Below, piece after piece: positions 1 through 8,659 of a stretch of DNA of 64,000 nucleotides. Source of the stretch: Streptococcus sp. LYSM12. GTDB lineage: Bacteria; Bacillota; Bacilli; Lactobacillales; Streptococcaceae. Under the pieces are notes generated by a model, which did not search any database, was not told the origin of the DNA, and worked only from the letters and a program-made list of their open reading frames with translations. The stretch lies in contig NZ_SPOZ01000002.1 of assembly GCF_004569635.1 (NCBI RefSeq), positions 62,001 to 126,000 on the forward strand, read 5' to 3'. How positions within the stretch are numbered: the first letter of the stretch is position 1; each line of letters begins with the position of its first letter. A program made the translations under genes and the position numbers.

Positions 1-1393
1 TGAAAATACCATCTTCTGATAAGATTTTACGATCACGAAGAACGATGTTGCCAACATCTCCAATTGCATTTCCATCAATCATGACATCGCCTGCTGGGAC
101 AGAACCATTATGGACAAATTCGCCTCGCTCATAGCTCATAATATCCCCACGTTTAACAATGAAAATATTTTCCGGATACAAACCTATTTCAAGTGCTGCT
201 CGTGCATGAGCATCTAGCTGTCGATATTCCCCTTGCACTGGGAACAAATACTTAGGACGCAAGATATTCAACATTAGCTGCAAATCACGCGCGTTCCCAT
301 GCCCTGATACTCGCAAATTCTTGGTGATTGATTTAACCACACCGCCTGCTTGGTAAATCATATTTTCCACCCTTGCCACAACTGCTTCTTTTGAAATAGT
401 CGGTGTTGTGACAATGTAAACCAAGTCTCCCTCCTTGATTTCAACATAACGATGGCGACCGATTGACATCTTACGTAAGCCATTTAAAGGTTCACCCATA
501 CGGCCTGTTTCTAAGATAATCAACTCATGTTCCTCAAACTTACTCATTTCTTTTGGCTTAATCAATAAACGTTCACTAACTAAGCGCAATTTCTTCAACT
601 GAATAGCAGTGCGAACGATATTTTCTACGTCGTAGCCTGTCAACACCACACGGCGACCTGTTGCTTCAGCAGCATCAAAGATTTGCTGGATACGGACAAT
701 ATTACTGGCAACCGCAGCAACGATGACGCGCCCTTCCCAATCTGCAATGGTATTGAGAATTTCTTCTGCTTCCTCATGCATACTGGCAACCTGAATATTG
801 CTATCTGCATTGGCTGAGTCAGACAAGAGCGCTAGTACACCTTCATTTCCAATTTCTGCTAAACGACCAAAATCTGTCTTGTAAAAAGAATCTGCAGCTT
901 GGTCAAATTTAAAATCGCCTGTATAAACAATATTTCCCTCATCTGTCTTAATGACAACCCCTAAACTTTCAGGAATCGAGTGGGTCGTTTTAAAGAAAGA
1001 CACAACAGAGGTCCCAAAATCAATCTCTGTTTCTGAATTAATGACATGAAAATCCTTGAATTTTTTAGTTGCATTATAATTCTTAACAACCAATTTAGCC
1101 AATTCAATGGTCAAATGAGATCCAAAAACGGGTACCCGTACATTTTCTAGCAAATAAGGCAAGGCTCCAATCGCATCCGCATGCCCATGGGTCAAAAATA
1201 CACCCGCCACACGTTGCTTATTTTCCACCAAATACTCAAAGTTTGGTACGATTACATCTACACCAAGCTGTTCATTCTCTGGATATTTCAGCCCAGCATC
1301 CAAGACAAAAATTGTGTCATTGACTTCGGTAATGTAGAGATTTTTTCCATTCTCACGAACACCGCCCAAAGCCACAATATTGATATCAGTCAT
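1..1393 (-). CDS. rnjB: Ribonuclease J2 (3' end cut by window edge)
   Basis: RNase J-family metallo-beta-lactamase/beta-CASP ribonuclease, which works with RNase J1 in mRNA turnover in Firmicutes. The gene begins at the ATG at 1393 (MTDINIVALGG) and is open to the window edge, giving about 464 residues of a family of roughly 550-560, so the C-terminal domain is missing only because of the cut. The metal-binding motif reads THGHADAIG at residues 68-76. The second-half histidine of the usual HxHxDH is replaced by alanine, as in streptococcal J2 paralogues, which is why J2 is preferred over J1; J2 proteins are known for weak or absent nuclease activity. The start has an upstream AAAGGAG. No clear promoter was recognised in the 100 bases upstream. 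Confidence 0.9.
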   Translation of the reverse strand, partial: MTDINIVALGGVRENGKNLYITEVNDTIFVLDAGLKYPENEQLGVDVIVPNFEYLVENKQRVAGVFLTHGHADAIGALPYLLENVRVPVFGSHLTIELAKLVVKNYNATKKFKDFHVINSETEIDFGTSVVSFFKTTHSIPESLGVVIKTDEGNIVYTGDFKFDQAADSFYKTDFGRLAEIGNEGVLALLSDSANADSNIQVASMHEEAEEILNTIADWEGRVIVAAVASNIVRIQQIFDAAEATGRRVVLTGYDVENIVRTAIQLKKLRLVSERLLIKPKEMSKFEEHELIILETGRMGEPLNGLRKMSIGRHRYVEIKEGDLVYIVTTPTISKEAVVARVENMIYQAGGVVKSITKNLRVSGHGNARDLQLMLNILRPKYLFPVQGEYRQLDAHARAALEIGLYPENIFIVKRGDIMSYERGEFVHNGSVPAGDVMIDGNAIGDVGNIVLRDRKILSEDGIF

Positions 1394-2294
1394 GATAACT
1401 CCTTTATTTATTTTTTCTCTTTAAAGAAAATCGAAATCAGATTTAGCTTCCCAGACAAAAAAACGAGCTTTCAATCATAGAAAGAAACGAAATTCCGCAA
1501 GTTAATCCAACAAAGTATGATAGATTTGATTTTCAAAGAGTATTACTAACGGTCCTTGGTATCCCAAGTCGAATTACAGTCTTGCAATTTCTTGCATATC
1601 TGTACTATTATACCCTTTTTCCAATATTTTTTCAAAATATAGCTCAAAACAAGATACGAGGTGTTGAGGCGCATAGTGTACTCCTAGGGCAGCCGTATCT
1701 GTAAGCAGGCACAGCCCTGCAACAGCTACGGTAAAATTAGGAAATCTGAAGGGAGTGGGAAAGAACTCTATAGGTCCGTTTTTCCTTATTTCCTGCATTC
1801 TAGCTTAGGAGTGAAACGGTATATTCCCAGACCCTTTCACTCCCACCCCACACAGCTCCAATAGTCTGAGTAGTGACTGTTGGAAGTTGAACATGAAGCC
1901 AACGAGTTCGCAACAGTCGTAGAGGTCAGATTTGGAGTGTGAAACAGGAACAAAATATGAGTAAAAACTCCAGTGGAGCTTTTTAGTCTGTTCCCTTAAA
2001 ACAAAAAGGAGCAGCCGTTCATCTCCAACTTTCAAGTGCATAGCAATCAACCACTGCGCCAACGTCATTCGGTTCATAAAGTGAGAAAGCTGGGACTTTG
2101 TGCTAGCAAACGTCTATTTTCCCCTCCCAAGTATGGTATACCTAAAGATAGCCCGTACCTGTAATCAGCGAAAGCCGAAATAGCTGCAGCTCTTTTTCCG
2201 AACTTTTAACCCGAATTCAACTCCGTAAGATGAGATAAGATAACAAAATGTTGTTTTGAGCTCCAAAGAGAATGTAAGAGCTAGCCATCCAAAA
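1394..2294. other. Long intergenic region made of dispersed repeats
   Basis: About 900 bases with no convincing gene. Two short minus-strand frames (74 and 90 codons, near 1574-1798 and 1805-2077) lie in repeat sequence and have no good ribosome-binding site. The stretch 1801-2105 is homologous to 26652-26880 and partly to 8235-8400. The stretches near 1672-1750 and 2131-2160 resemble each other and 45098-45170. The region reads as accumulated degenerate repeat elements. Confidence 0.6.
1801..2105 (-). repeat. Dispersed repeat family 2, copy 1
   Basis: On the minus strand this copy shares long blocks with 26652-26880, including GCAGTGGTTGATTGCT, CTAAAAAGCTCCA and TTTTTACTCATATTT. Its distal half shares CCAAATCTGACCTCTACGACTG and GCGAACTCGTTGGCTTCAT with 8240-8340. 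A 90-codon frame crosses it, but the copies do not preserve that frame, so it is treated as non-coding. Confidence 0.6.
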
Positions 2295-2321
2295 ATCCCC
2301 AGTCTTTGACTAGGGATTTGC
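2295..2321 (-). terminator. Intrinsic terminator after the ABC transporter operon
   Basis: A stem of about 12 bp (AAATCCCTAGTC / GACTGGGGATTT on the minus strand, one mismatch) with a 3-base loop is followed by T residues. It lies just past the ATPase stop codon at 2325. Confidence 0.8.
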
Positions 2322-2324
2322 ATT

Positions 2325-3083
2325 CTATTCAAACAAGCGATAGTAATCTTCCAAGGTCAGGGCTTCTTTTTCTACTTTATTCAAATCCTGAATGATATGG
2401 CCGTCCTTCATGACTAGAAGACGATTGCCATATTTGAGAGCATCTTCCATCTGGTGGGTAATCATAAGGGCAGTTAACTGATCCTTGGTCACAAAGTGGT
2501 CAGTCAATTCCATGAGAGCCACACTAGTTTTGGGGTCAAGAGCCGCTGTATGTTCATCCAACAGCAGTAATTCTGGACGCTTCAAAGTCGCCATTAGAAG
2601 ACTTAAGGCCTGTCGTTGCCCACCAGAGAGAAATTCAATCGGAGTGTCTAGGTGGTTTTCAAGACCATTACCAATCTGAGTAACTGTTGCTTGAAATTCT
2701 TTCTTATAGCTATTCAGTTTTCGCGGAACAAGCCCACGACCTTCTCCACGGAACTTCGCAATCAAAAGATTTTCTGCAACCGTCATCCGCGGAGCTGTTC
2801 CCATTTTGGGATCCTGGAAAACCCGTGCCAGGTACTTGGCCCGCTTTTCAGGTGAAAGCTTGGTCACATCCTCTCCCAGGATACGAATAGTACCGCTCGT
2901 AAGAGGCAAGGTCCCTGCAATCACATTGAAAAGAGTTGATTTTCCCGCACCGTTTCCCCCTAAAATTGTGATAAAATCATGCTCATGAATGGTCAGTGAA
3001 ACCTGATGTAAAATCACTTTTTCTTCATCCAAGCCATTATTAACCACTTTTGTGGCATTTTCTAATTCTACAATTACTGTCAT
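2325..3083 (-). CDS. trpZ: ABC transporter ATPase, tryptophan-type (TrpZ)
   Basis: Cytoplasmic ATPase of 252 residues that powers import by the preceding permease. Walker A GGNGAGKS is at residues 42-49, the LSGGQ signature at 152-156, and Walker B LLLLDE ends at the catalytic glutamate 177, followed by a TAALD D-loop and an H-loop histidine near 210. The start codon overlaps the permease stop by 4 bases (ATGA), which implies translational coupling. It is the third gene of a minus-strand set: binding protein, permease, ATPase. The substrate assignment rests on the Trp T-box upstream of the set, not on this protein. A terminator follows directly. Confidence 0.88.
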   Translation of the reverse strand: MTVIVELENATKVVNNGLDEEKVILHQVSLTIHEHDFITILGGNGAGKSTLFNVIAGTLPLTSGTIRILGEDVTKLSPEKRAKYLARVFQDPKMGTAPRMTVAENLLIAKFRGEGRGLVPRKLNSYKKEFQATVTQIGNGLENHLDTPIEFLSGGQRQALSLLMATLKRPELLLLDEHTAALDPKTSVALMELTDHFVTKDQLTALMITHQMEDALKYGNRLLVMKDGHIIQDLNKVEKEALTLEDYYRLFE

Positions 3084-3946
3084 TTGCTAATGGTCACTCC
3101 TTTGAAAAATTTTGTTTTCAGAGTTGGAATCATGAGACAGAGAGCCAAAATCACAGCGCTGTAAATACGAAGATAACTAGTATTAAAGCCAAGTGCAATC
3201 ACCGTCCAGATAAGAAATTGGTAGATAATCGCTCCCACAACAATGGTTATCAAACGCTCTGCCAAGGTTAAGCTCTTAAAGAGAACTTCTCCAATGATAA
3301 GACTAGCAAGACCAATGACAATAACTCCAATGCCACGCGAAACATCTGCATATCCCTCCTGTTGGGCGATGAGCGCCCCTGCTAAGGCAATCACACCATT
3401 TGACAAGACCAAGCCCATCAACTCCATACTATCAGTATTGATACCAAAACTCCTCGCCATATCGGGGTTGTCTCCTGTTGCAATATAGGCCTGCCCCAAC
3501 TTTGTATCAAGGAAAAAGAGCAAGGCTACAATAACTAAAACCACAAAAATCAAGTCCGCAACCAAATTATTGACAGGATTGCTAAAAGGGAGATAATCTT
3601 GAATCTGTTGGGTCCCTAATAGACCGAGATTAGCTCGCCCCATAATCATCAACATAATGGAATGGCAAGAAGTCATGACTAAAATTCCTGAAAGAAGAGT
3701 CGGGATCTTTCCCTTGGTATAAAGCAACCCTGTTGCTAGACCTGCTACGCAACCTGCCAGAACGGCTAAGAGGGTTGCAAGAAATGGGTTCATACCACTA
3801 CTAATCAAAGTGACAGCAACCGCACCGCCCAAAGGAAAACTTCCCTCAGCTGTCATATCTGGAAAATTCAAAATCCTAAAAGTCATATAAATGCCAAGTC
3901 CCAAGATGGACCAGGCCAAGCCCTGTGATACTATTGATACAATCAT
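3080..3946 (-). CDS. trpY: ABC transporter permease, tryptophan-type (TrpY)
   Basis: Integral membrane permease of 288 residues with about eight or nine hydrophobic segments, of the branched-chain-permease-like type paired with ABC-substrate-binding (PF04392-like) proteins. The N-terminus (MIVSIVSQGLAWSILGLGIYMTFRILNFPD) contains the conserved RILNFPDMTAEGSFPLGGA region. It overlaps the ATPase by 4 bases. The gap to the upstream binding-protein gene is 178 bases and contains a complete MITE copy at 4025-4118, so this gene is expressed either through the element or from a promoter not recognised here. Confidence 0.87.
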   Translation of the reverse strand: MIVSIVSQGLAWSILGLGIYMTFRILNFPDMTAEGSFPLGGAVAVTLISSGMNPFLATLLAVLAGCVAGLATGLLYTKGKIPTLLSGILVMTSCHSIMLMIMGRANLGLLGTQQIQDYLPFSNPVNNLVADLIFVVLVIVALLFFLDTKLGQAYIATGDNPDMARSFGINTDSMELMGLVLSNGVIALAGALIAQQEGYADVSRGIGVIVIGLASLIIGEVLFKSLTLAERLITIVVGAIIYQFLIWTVIALGFNTSYLRIYSAVILALCLMIPTLKTKFFKGVTISK

Positions 3947-4024
3947 ATTTTCTTCCTATGTTTTAAGAAAAGAGCAAGCCATTATTGGGCAGTGATCTTT
4001 CCTTACTCTCTTTTCTCTTCTTTA

Positions 4025-4118
4025 TATAGTCTTTTATTACTTCGTTCACTCGCTTTGCCGTACTCTAATACAGCCTGCAGCTCCTTGCCTAGTACGAAAA
4101 GTAAACTAAAAGACTATA
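4025..4118. mobile_element. MITE-like element, copy A (inside trp operon)
   Basis: Ends TATAGTC (4025-4031) and GACTATA (4112-4118) with the family core (TTATTACTTCGTT..CTCGCTTTGCCGTACT..TGCAG). It is about 94 bases, shorter than other copies because the ATTTCGTTTAT block next to the left end is missing. It sits 6 bases past the binding-protein stop codon, between trpX and trpY. Confidence 0.8.
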
Positions 4119-4124
4119 CTTCCT

Positions 4125-5126
4125 TTATTCTACAATTTCGCCAGCAGCTTTTTCGATTTCTTCTGGAATCATAATCCCCAATTCTGCTGCCACTTTTTTG
4201 TTAATGATTGGTGCACCTTGGTCCACCACATCAACAGGTGTCTCAGCCGGTTTTCCACCTCTCAATATCTTAGCTGTCATTTTTCCTGTCGAAACTCCAA
4301 GACCATATTGGCTGACAACAACAGATGCCAAGCCACCTTCTTTTACCATAGTATCCGCACTTGGAAAGATGGGGACTTTTGCTTCTCTATTACTTGCAAC
4401 TACTGTCTTAAAGGCTGAAGCAATAGCATTGTCTTGAGGAATCCAGATAACATCCACCTTACTGGTCATGACTGACATGGTTGAGGCAATCTCATTGCTG
4501 GATGGAACTGGGTAAGCCAGTACGGTGTATCCGTCTTTTTCTGCTAATTCGGTGAATTTTTCCACGTTTAATGTGGAATTGTCTTCGTTACTGGAGTAAA
4601 GAACACCGATGACTTTTGCCTTTGGAGTGATTTTCTTCATTAAATCCAGCTGTTGAGCAATCGGTTGAGGACTGGCAACTCCTGTCACATTTGCACCTGG
4701 TTTTTCAATACTTTTAACCAACTTGGCACCAACTGGGTCGGTGATTGCTCCCATGACAACTGGTAAATCACTAGTTGCATGAGCAAGTCCCTGAGCTGCT
4801 GGTGTCGCAATACCTACCAAAACTTGATTGCCGTTTGATACCAATTGCTTGCTCATGGTAGTGATTTTTCCTTGATCACCCTCAGCATTCATAAAGTCAA
4901 TCTTGATATTGGCTTCTGTATAACCCTCTTCTGCAAGACCATCTTGAATCCCGCGGTAAATTTCATCAAGGGCTTCGTGGGTCACAAACTGAAGTACCCC
5001 GACCTTAACCGTCTTCCCCTCAGTCTGCACTTTCGTATCTTCTTTTTTATTTGTTAGGAAAATTCCCCCAACAACAATGACTACCAATGCTAAAATAGTT
5101 AGCAATAAATTCTTGTTTTTCATCAT
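4125..5126 (-). CDS. trpX: ABC transporter substrate-binding protein (TrpX)
   Basis: Extracytoplasmic binding protein of 333 residues, ABC_sub_bind type (TIGR/PF04392 family), which captures the ligand for the TrpYZ importer. The N-terminus is MMKNKNLLLTILALVVIVV followed by GGIFL: a strong hydrophobic segment with a basic start but no lipobox cysteine, so it is probably held in the membrane by an uncleaved anchor instead of lipidation. The start ATG at 5126 follows AAGGAG; a second ATG at 5123 is equally possible. It is the first gene after a T-box leader with a TGG specifier, which is the reason for calling the substrate tryptophan or a related aromatic compound. Confidence 0.87.
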   Translation of the reverse strand: MMKNKNLLLTILALVVIVVGGIFLTNKKEDTKVQTEGKTVKVGVLQFVTHEALDEIYRGIQDGLAEEGYTEANIKIDFMNAEGDQGKITTMSKQLVSNGNQVLVGIATPAAQGLAHATSDLPVVMGAITDPVGAKLVKSIEKPGANVTGVASPQPIAQQLDLMKKITPKAKVIGVLYSSNEDNSTLNVEKFTELAEKDGYTVLAYPVPSSNEIASTMSVMTSKVDVIWIPQDNAIASAFKTVVASNREAKVPIFPSADTMVKEGGLASVVVSQYGLGVSTGKMTAKILRGGKPAETPVDVVDQGAPIINKKVAAELGIMIPEEIEKAAGEIVE

Positions 5127-5252
5127 TTCATCTCCTTTTTACCTACAAACTATCTCTATATTTCTATTTCATACTTTATAAAAACCACCTTCGCCAACGC
5201 TTTTTCATCCTCTAATCCCTCCTCATATAGTGTCTATTATCCATAACACTAT
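5127..5252 (-). other. 5' leader segment between T-box terminator and trpX
   Basis: About 125 bases of AT-rich leader between the T-box terminator and the trpX ribosome-binding site. No open frame or further structure was recognised. Confidence 0.5.
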
Positions 5253-5508
5253 AGAAAAAGCCCTTGCATACAAAAAACTGTATGCAAGGGCGTCAATGAC
5301 ACGGTGCCACCTCACTTATGGAAACTGTCTAGAATGGTTCCATATCTCCACCTCCTCTATCAAGGAGTTGCACGGTAAGGGGTGCCAACCGAATTCTCAT
5401 TGTTTTGAATTCAACATATGACCTCAGCCCATTTCATAAATGTCCGCTACTTGTTCACAATACCCACAAGCTCTCTGAAAACTTACCATTTACTACTTCT
5501 TCTGATTA
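5253..5508 (-). promoter_or_regulatory. T-box riboswitch, tryptophan specifier
   Basis: Read on the minus strand, the leader has the T-box hallmarks in order. An AGAGAGCTTGTGGGT stem I start lies near 5470-5485. A specifier-loop-like GAAATGGGCTGAGG has TGG at 5431-5429. The T-box proper, AGGTGGCACCGTG, lies at 5312-5300. A Rho-independent terminator GCCCTTGCATAC/GTATGCAAGGGC follows at 5260-5291 with a T run. The TGGC bulge fits a tRNA whose discriminator base is G, as in bacterial tRNA-Trp. The known mechanism is that uncharged tRNA stabilises the antiterminator and allows transcription, so the transporter should be made when tryptophan is short. Confidence 0.9.
5260..5291 (-). terminator. 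T-box regulated terminator
   Basis: A perfect 12-bp stem (5260-5271 with 5280-5291), an 8-base loop, and A residues on the plus strand at 5255-5259, which form the U run on the minus strand. Confidence 0.88.
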
Positions 5509-5514
5509 GTAAAC

Positions 5515-5543
5515 ATTATAGAACTTCCACCTTACTTTGTCAA
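5515..5543 (-). promoter_or_regulatory. Promoter of the trpXYZ T-box transcript
   Basis: On the minus strand TTGACA (5543-5538), a 17-base spacer and TATAAT (5520-5515): a perfect sigma-A consensus. It is back to back with the promoter region of rqcH. Confidence 0.9.
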
Positions 5544-5572
5544 TAGTTTTTTATAAATTTTCTAAAAAATGG

Positions 5573-5578
5573 TATAAT
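5573..5578 (+). promoter_or_regulatory. -10 element of rqcH promoter
   Basis: TATAAT lies 52 bases before the rqcH ATG. The -35 position is AT-rich (TTTATA) and poor. The two divergent promoters are separated by about 30 bases. Confidence 0.6.
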
Positions 5579-5630
5579 TGGAAAGCAGGTTATATATAAA
5601 CCGCAGGAACTAGAAATACGAGGAATAGAT

Positions 5631-7292
5631 ATGTCTTTTGACGGATTCTTTTTACATCATATGACAGCTGAATTGCGAGAGGCGCTTGAGGGCGGTCGAA
5701 TTCAGAAAATCAATCAGCCTTTTGAGCAGGAACTAGTCCTCCACATCCGTAACAATCGAGCCAGCTACAAGTTACTTCTTTCTGCTCATCCCGTCTTTGG
5801 ACGCGTCCAACTGACCCAGACTGAATTTACCAATCCCAAAATCCCAAACACCTTTACCATGATTTTACGGAAATATTTACAGGGTGCCATTATTGAATCA
5901 ATCCAACAGTGGGATAACGACCGCATTCTGGAATTCATTGTATCCAACAAAGACGAGATTGGAGACCATATCAAGGTCAGTCTTATCATTGAAATCATGG
6001 GCAAGCATAGTAATATTCTCCTCCTTGATAAGATTGAGGAGCGAATCATTGAAGCGATTAAACACGTCGGCTTTTCTCAAAATTCCTACCGAACTATCCT
6101 ACCGGGGGCAAGCTATATCCGCCCTCCTGAAACCCAGAATTTTAATCCCTTTACGATTGGCAATGAGAAATTATTTGAACTCTTGAGTACAGAAGAGCTC
6201 ACACCCAAACGGCTTCAGGTTCTTTTCCAAGGTTTGGGACGCGATACTGCAACAGAATTAATGCGGCATTTGACAACTGATAGACTCAAGAATTTCCGTA
6301 ACTTTTTCGAACAAGCCTGTCAGCCAAATGTAACGTCGTCATCCTATTCTGCCGTACCTTTTGCAGACAGTCAAAAAGACTTTGCGAACCTCTCCCAACT
6401 CCTTGACTACTACTATCAGGATAAGGCAGAACGCGACCGGGTTGCCCAGCAAGCTCAGGAATTGATTAAACGGGTAACTAGTGAACTGGATAAAAATCGC
6501 AAGAAACTCATCAAGCAAGAACAAGAACTTCTTGATACTGAAACTGCCGAACTCTTCCGCCAAAAAGGGGAATTGCTAACGACCTACCTCCATCAAGTGC
6601 CAAACAACCTAGCAAATGTCACTCTAGACAATTATTATACAGGAGCGCCTTTGACCATTGAATTAGATATCGCACTCACTCCAAGCCAAAATGCCCAGCG
6701 CTATTTCAAGAAATATCAGAAACTAAAGGAAGCTGTCAAACACCTAAATAGTTTGATTACAGAAACAACATCAACTATCAATTACCTCGAAAGTGTTGAC
6801 ACTATGCTGAAACAGGCAAGTCTTTCTGAAATTGAGGAAATTAGGGAAGAATTAATTGAGACGGGCTATCTAAGACGTCGTCATCGCGAAAAAATAGTTA
6901 AGCGCCAGAAACCAGAACGCTATCTAGCAACAGACGGTAAAACAATCATCCTTGTTGGGAAAAATAATCTCCAAAATGATGAAGTAACATTTAAAATAGC
7001 TAAAAAAGGCGAATTATGGTTCCATGCCAAAGACATTCCAGGAAGTCATGTCATCATCACAGACAATCTTGACCCTAGTGACGAAGTGAAGACTGACGCT
7101 GCAGAATTAGCTGCTTACTTCTCCAAGGCCCGCTACTCCAATTTGGTACAAGTCGACATGATTGAAGCTAAAAAATTACACAAGCCTACTGGTGGAAAAC
7201 CAGGATTTGTTACCTACAAAGGCCAAAAAACGCTGCGAGTTACTCCAGATGAAACAAAGATTAAGACCATGAAGCAATCAGCTAAACAATAG
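5631..7292 (+). CDS. rqcH: RqcH/NEMF-type protein (PavA/FbpS fibronectin-binding family)
   Basis: NFACT-family protein of 553 residues. The family rescues stalled 50S subunits by adding alanine tails (RqcH) and in streptococci is also described as the surface-associated fibronectin-binding adhesin PavA/Fbp54/FbpS. The NFACT-N domain starts MSFDGFFLHHMTAELREAL. A charged coiled-coil stretch occupies about residues 270-420. The C-terminal NFACT-R segment includes KGELWFHAKDIPGSHVII near 462-479. There is no signal peptide or wall anchor. The start follows a CGAGGAA ribosome-binding site. The Nudix gene begins 16 bases downstream and probably shares the transcript. Confidence 0.92.
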   Translation: MSFDGFFLHHMTAELREALEGGRIQKINQPFEQELVLHIRNNRASYKLLLSAHPVFGRVQLTQTEFTNPKIPNTFTMILRKYLQGAIIESIQQWDNDRILEFIVSNKDEIGDHIKVSLIIEIMGKHSNILLLDKIEERIIEAIKHVGFSQNSYRTILPGASYIRPPETQNFNPFTIGNEKLFELLSTEELTPKRLQVLFQGLGRDTATELMRHLTTDRLKNFRNFFEQACQPNVTSSSYSAVPFADSQKDFANLSQLLDYYYQDKAERDRVAQQAQELIKRVTSELDKNRKKLIKQEQELLDTETAELFRQKGELLTTYLHQVPNNLANVTLDNYYTGAPLTIELDIALTPSQNAQRYFKKYQKLKEAVKHLNSLITETTSTINYLESVDTMLKQASLSEIEEIREELIETGYLRRRHREKIVKRQKPERYLATDGKTIILVGKNNLQNDEVTFKIAKKGELWFHAKDIPGSHVIITDNLDPSDEVKTDAAELAAYFSKARYSNLVQVDMIEAKKLHKPTGGKPGFVTYKGQKTLRVTPDETKIKTMKQSAKQ

Positions 7293-7308
7293 GAAGAGTG
7301 CAAGAAAT

Positions 7309-7779
7309 ATGAACGAAACGATTCAAAGCTATGTCAATGTTTGTATTAAAAAGGAAAATCAAGTTCTCCTGCTAAATCGTCAGCATGATGATTTCAAGGG
7401 CTGGATTCAACCTGGTGGTAAGGTTGAATTTCCAGAGACTTTCTTTGAAGCAGCTATTCGTGAAGTCAAGGAGGAAACCGGACTGACCGTCCTCAATCTG
7501 CAATTAAAAGGCATCTCTGGCTTTACCAATCCAATCGGAAAAGAGCGTTATGTCTACTACGACTTTCTCTGCGAGAACTTTGAAGGCGAAATCTTGAGGG
7601 CATCGCCTGAGGGTACGCCAAAATGGTGGTCGATTGACCAACTTGACCAACTCGATATGCAAGATGATATAAGAGAGCGATTGCCTCTTTACTGGCGCAA
7701 GGGATCTTTCGAACGTATTCACTACTGGGATGAGAAAAATCAGTGCATTTCCCACACGGAAGAAAAACGATATGACTGA
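7309..7779 (+). CDS. Nudix hydrolase (MutT/MutX-like)
   Basis: Cytoplasmic Nudix hydrolase of 156 residues. The full Nudix box G-x5-E-x7-REVKEETGL is at residues 37-59, with the metal-binding glutamates at 52, 55 and 56. The family hydrolyses nucleoside diphosphates linked to another group. The size and the C-terminal layout resemble streptococcal MutX (8-oxo-dGTP diphosphatase), but the substrate cannot be read from sequence alone. It follows rqcH by 16 bases with its own AGGAAG ribosome-binding site, and no separate promoter is visible, so it is probably the second gene of a two-gene operon. Confidence 0.82.
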   Translation: MNETIQSYVNVCIKKENQVLLLNRQHDDFKGWIQPGGKVEFPETFFEAAIREVKEETGLTVLNLQLKGISGFTNPIGKERYVYYDFLCENFEGEILRASPEGTPKWWSIDQLDQLDMQDDIRERLPLYWRKGSFERIHYWDEKNQCISHTEEKRYD

Positions 7780-8234
7780 GGGAATGTAACAGATAGTCTT
7801 TCAGTTTGCTATTCGTACCCGAGATACAGATATATCAGAACCTGGGAAAGTGGTCTATTTGCTATCAAAATAGACAGCTTTCAGCATCAGGAAATAAATG
7901 TTTCGTCAGTAAAGACTTTTTCCTGCTGTATATTCGACTTCTCCTCCCATTAATAGCCTTATCAGGGACTAAATGCTCACCCTATTTCCCTATTTTTGAT
8001 TGTTATTGATGAAGAATTGACATGTCGTAAAACATACACCGATGTCTGTAAAACGAGAGCAAACTCTCTTTCTGATTTAAGAAAAGAAGCTGGGCAAGAC
8101 ATCCATGATGGGGCTCCGCCCTCACCCACAGAATCATGAAAACGAAAGGAGCTGTGCAAAAGCTCAGCTCCACTTTTCAGAGTTCAAATCAACATCTCAG
8201 ATCAGCGTTTGATTTTAAGGAAATAGGCTAAACA

Positions 8235-8400
8235 TCTCCACTAGAACTCTTACTCATATTTGTCCGCTTTTTAAGCTCCAAATCTGACCTCTACGACTGA
8301 TGACTGATGCGAACTCGTTGGCTTCATTTCCAACCTCCAACAGTCACTACTCTGACCGTTGGAGCTGTGCGGAGACAGTGAAGCAGTCTGGAGATAGACT
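8235..8400 (+). repeat. Dispersed repeat family 2, copy 3 (partial)
   Basis: Shares CTCATATTTGT, CCAAATCTGACCTCTACGACTG, GCGAACTCGTTGGCTTCAT and CCAACAGTCACTACTC with the minus strand of copy 1. The proximal half of the element is missing or too diverged to see. Confidence 0.55.
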
Positions 8401-8520
8401 GCTTCAACCCTAACCTAGAATATAGGGAGTTGGAACAACCGAGCTCTTTTTTCTACCAATTCAGTTCTTTTCCGCTCCCAACTTTCTCCCCCCCCTTTTC
8501 GTTACTCGTTTAGAATGAAA

Positions 8521-8559
8521 AACTCTTAAAAAGTAACTTCTATGCACTTTTTAAGAGTT
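8521..8559. terminator. Inverted repeat, probable bidirectional terminator
   Basis: Perfect 14-bp arms AACTCTTAAAAAGT (8521-8534) and ACTTTTTAAGAGTT (8546-8559) around an 11-base loop. It lies about 100 bases after the acetolactate decarboxylase stop codon. Confidence 0.55.
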
Positions 8560-8659
8560 CATTAAACGATTGTATCATTTCACACTCATTTTTAGACTTT
8601 TTGCCCTATGGAAAGTTTGACTACATTCTGAAAAAGGCAAAGGTCTCTTTTTGTGTCTT

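Larger units (their letters stand above)
7780..8659. other. Long intergenic region with repeats
   Basis: About 880 bases between a plus-strand and a minus-strand gene. Small frames near 7806-8009 and 7977-8159 have no ribosome-binding site or recognisable product. The part 8235-8400 belongs to repeat family 2, and 8130-8170 contains a small hairpin (GGAGCTGTGCAAAAGCTCAGCTCC-like). A strong inverted repeat at 8521-8559 probably terminates transcription. Confidence 0.55.

Noticed and set aside
1574-1798. 74-codon minus-strand frame
   Set aside because: No ribosome-binding site or recognisable product; it overlaps a family 3 repeat segment.
1805-2077. 90-codon minus-strand frame
   Set aside because: It lies wholly in dispersed repeat family 2; the other copies break the frame, and no ribosome-binding site precedes it.
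7806-8159. Two short frames in the 7.8-8.6 kb gap
   Set aside because: No start signals, no recognisable product, and surrounding sequence made of repeats.
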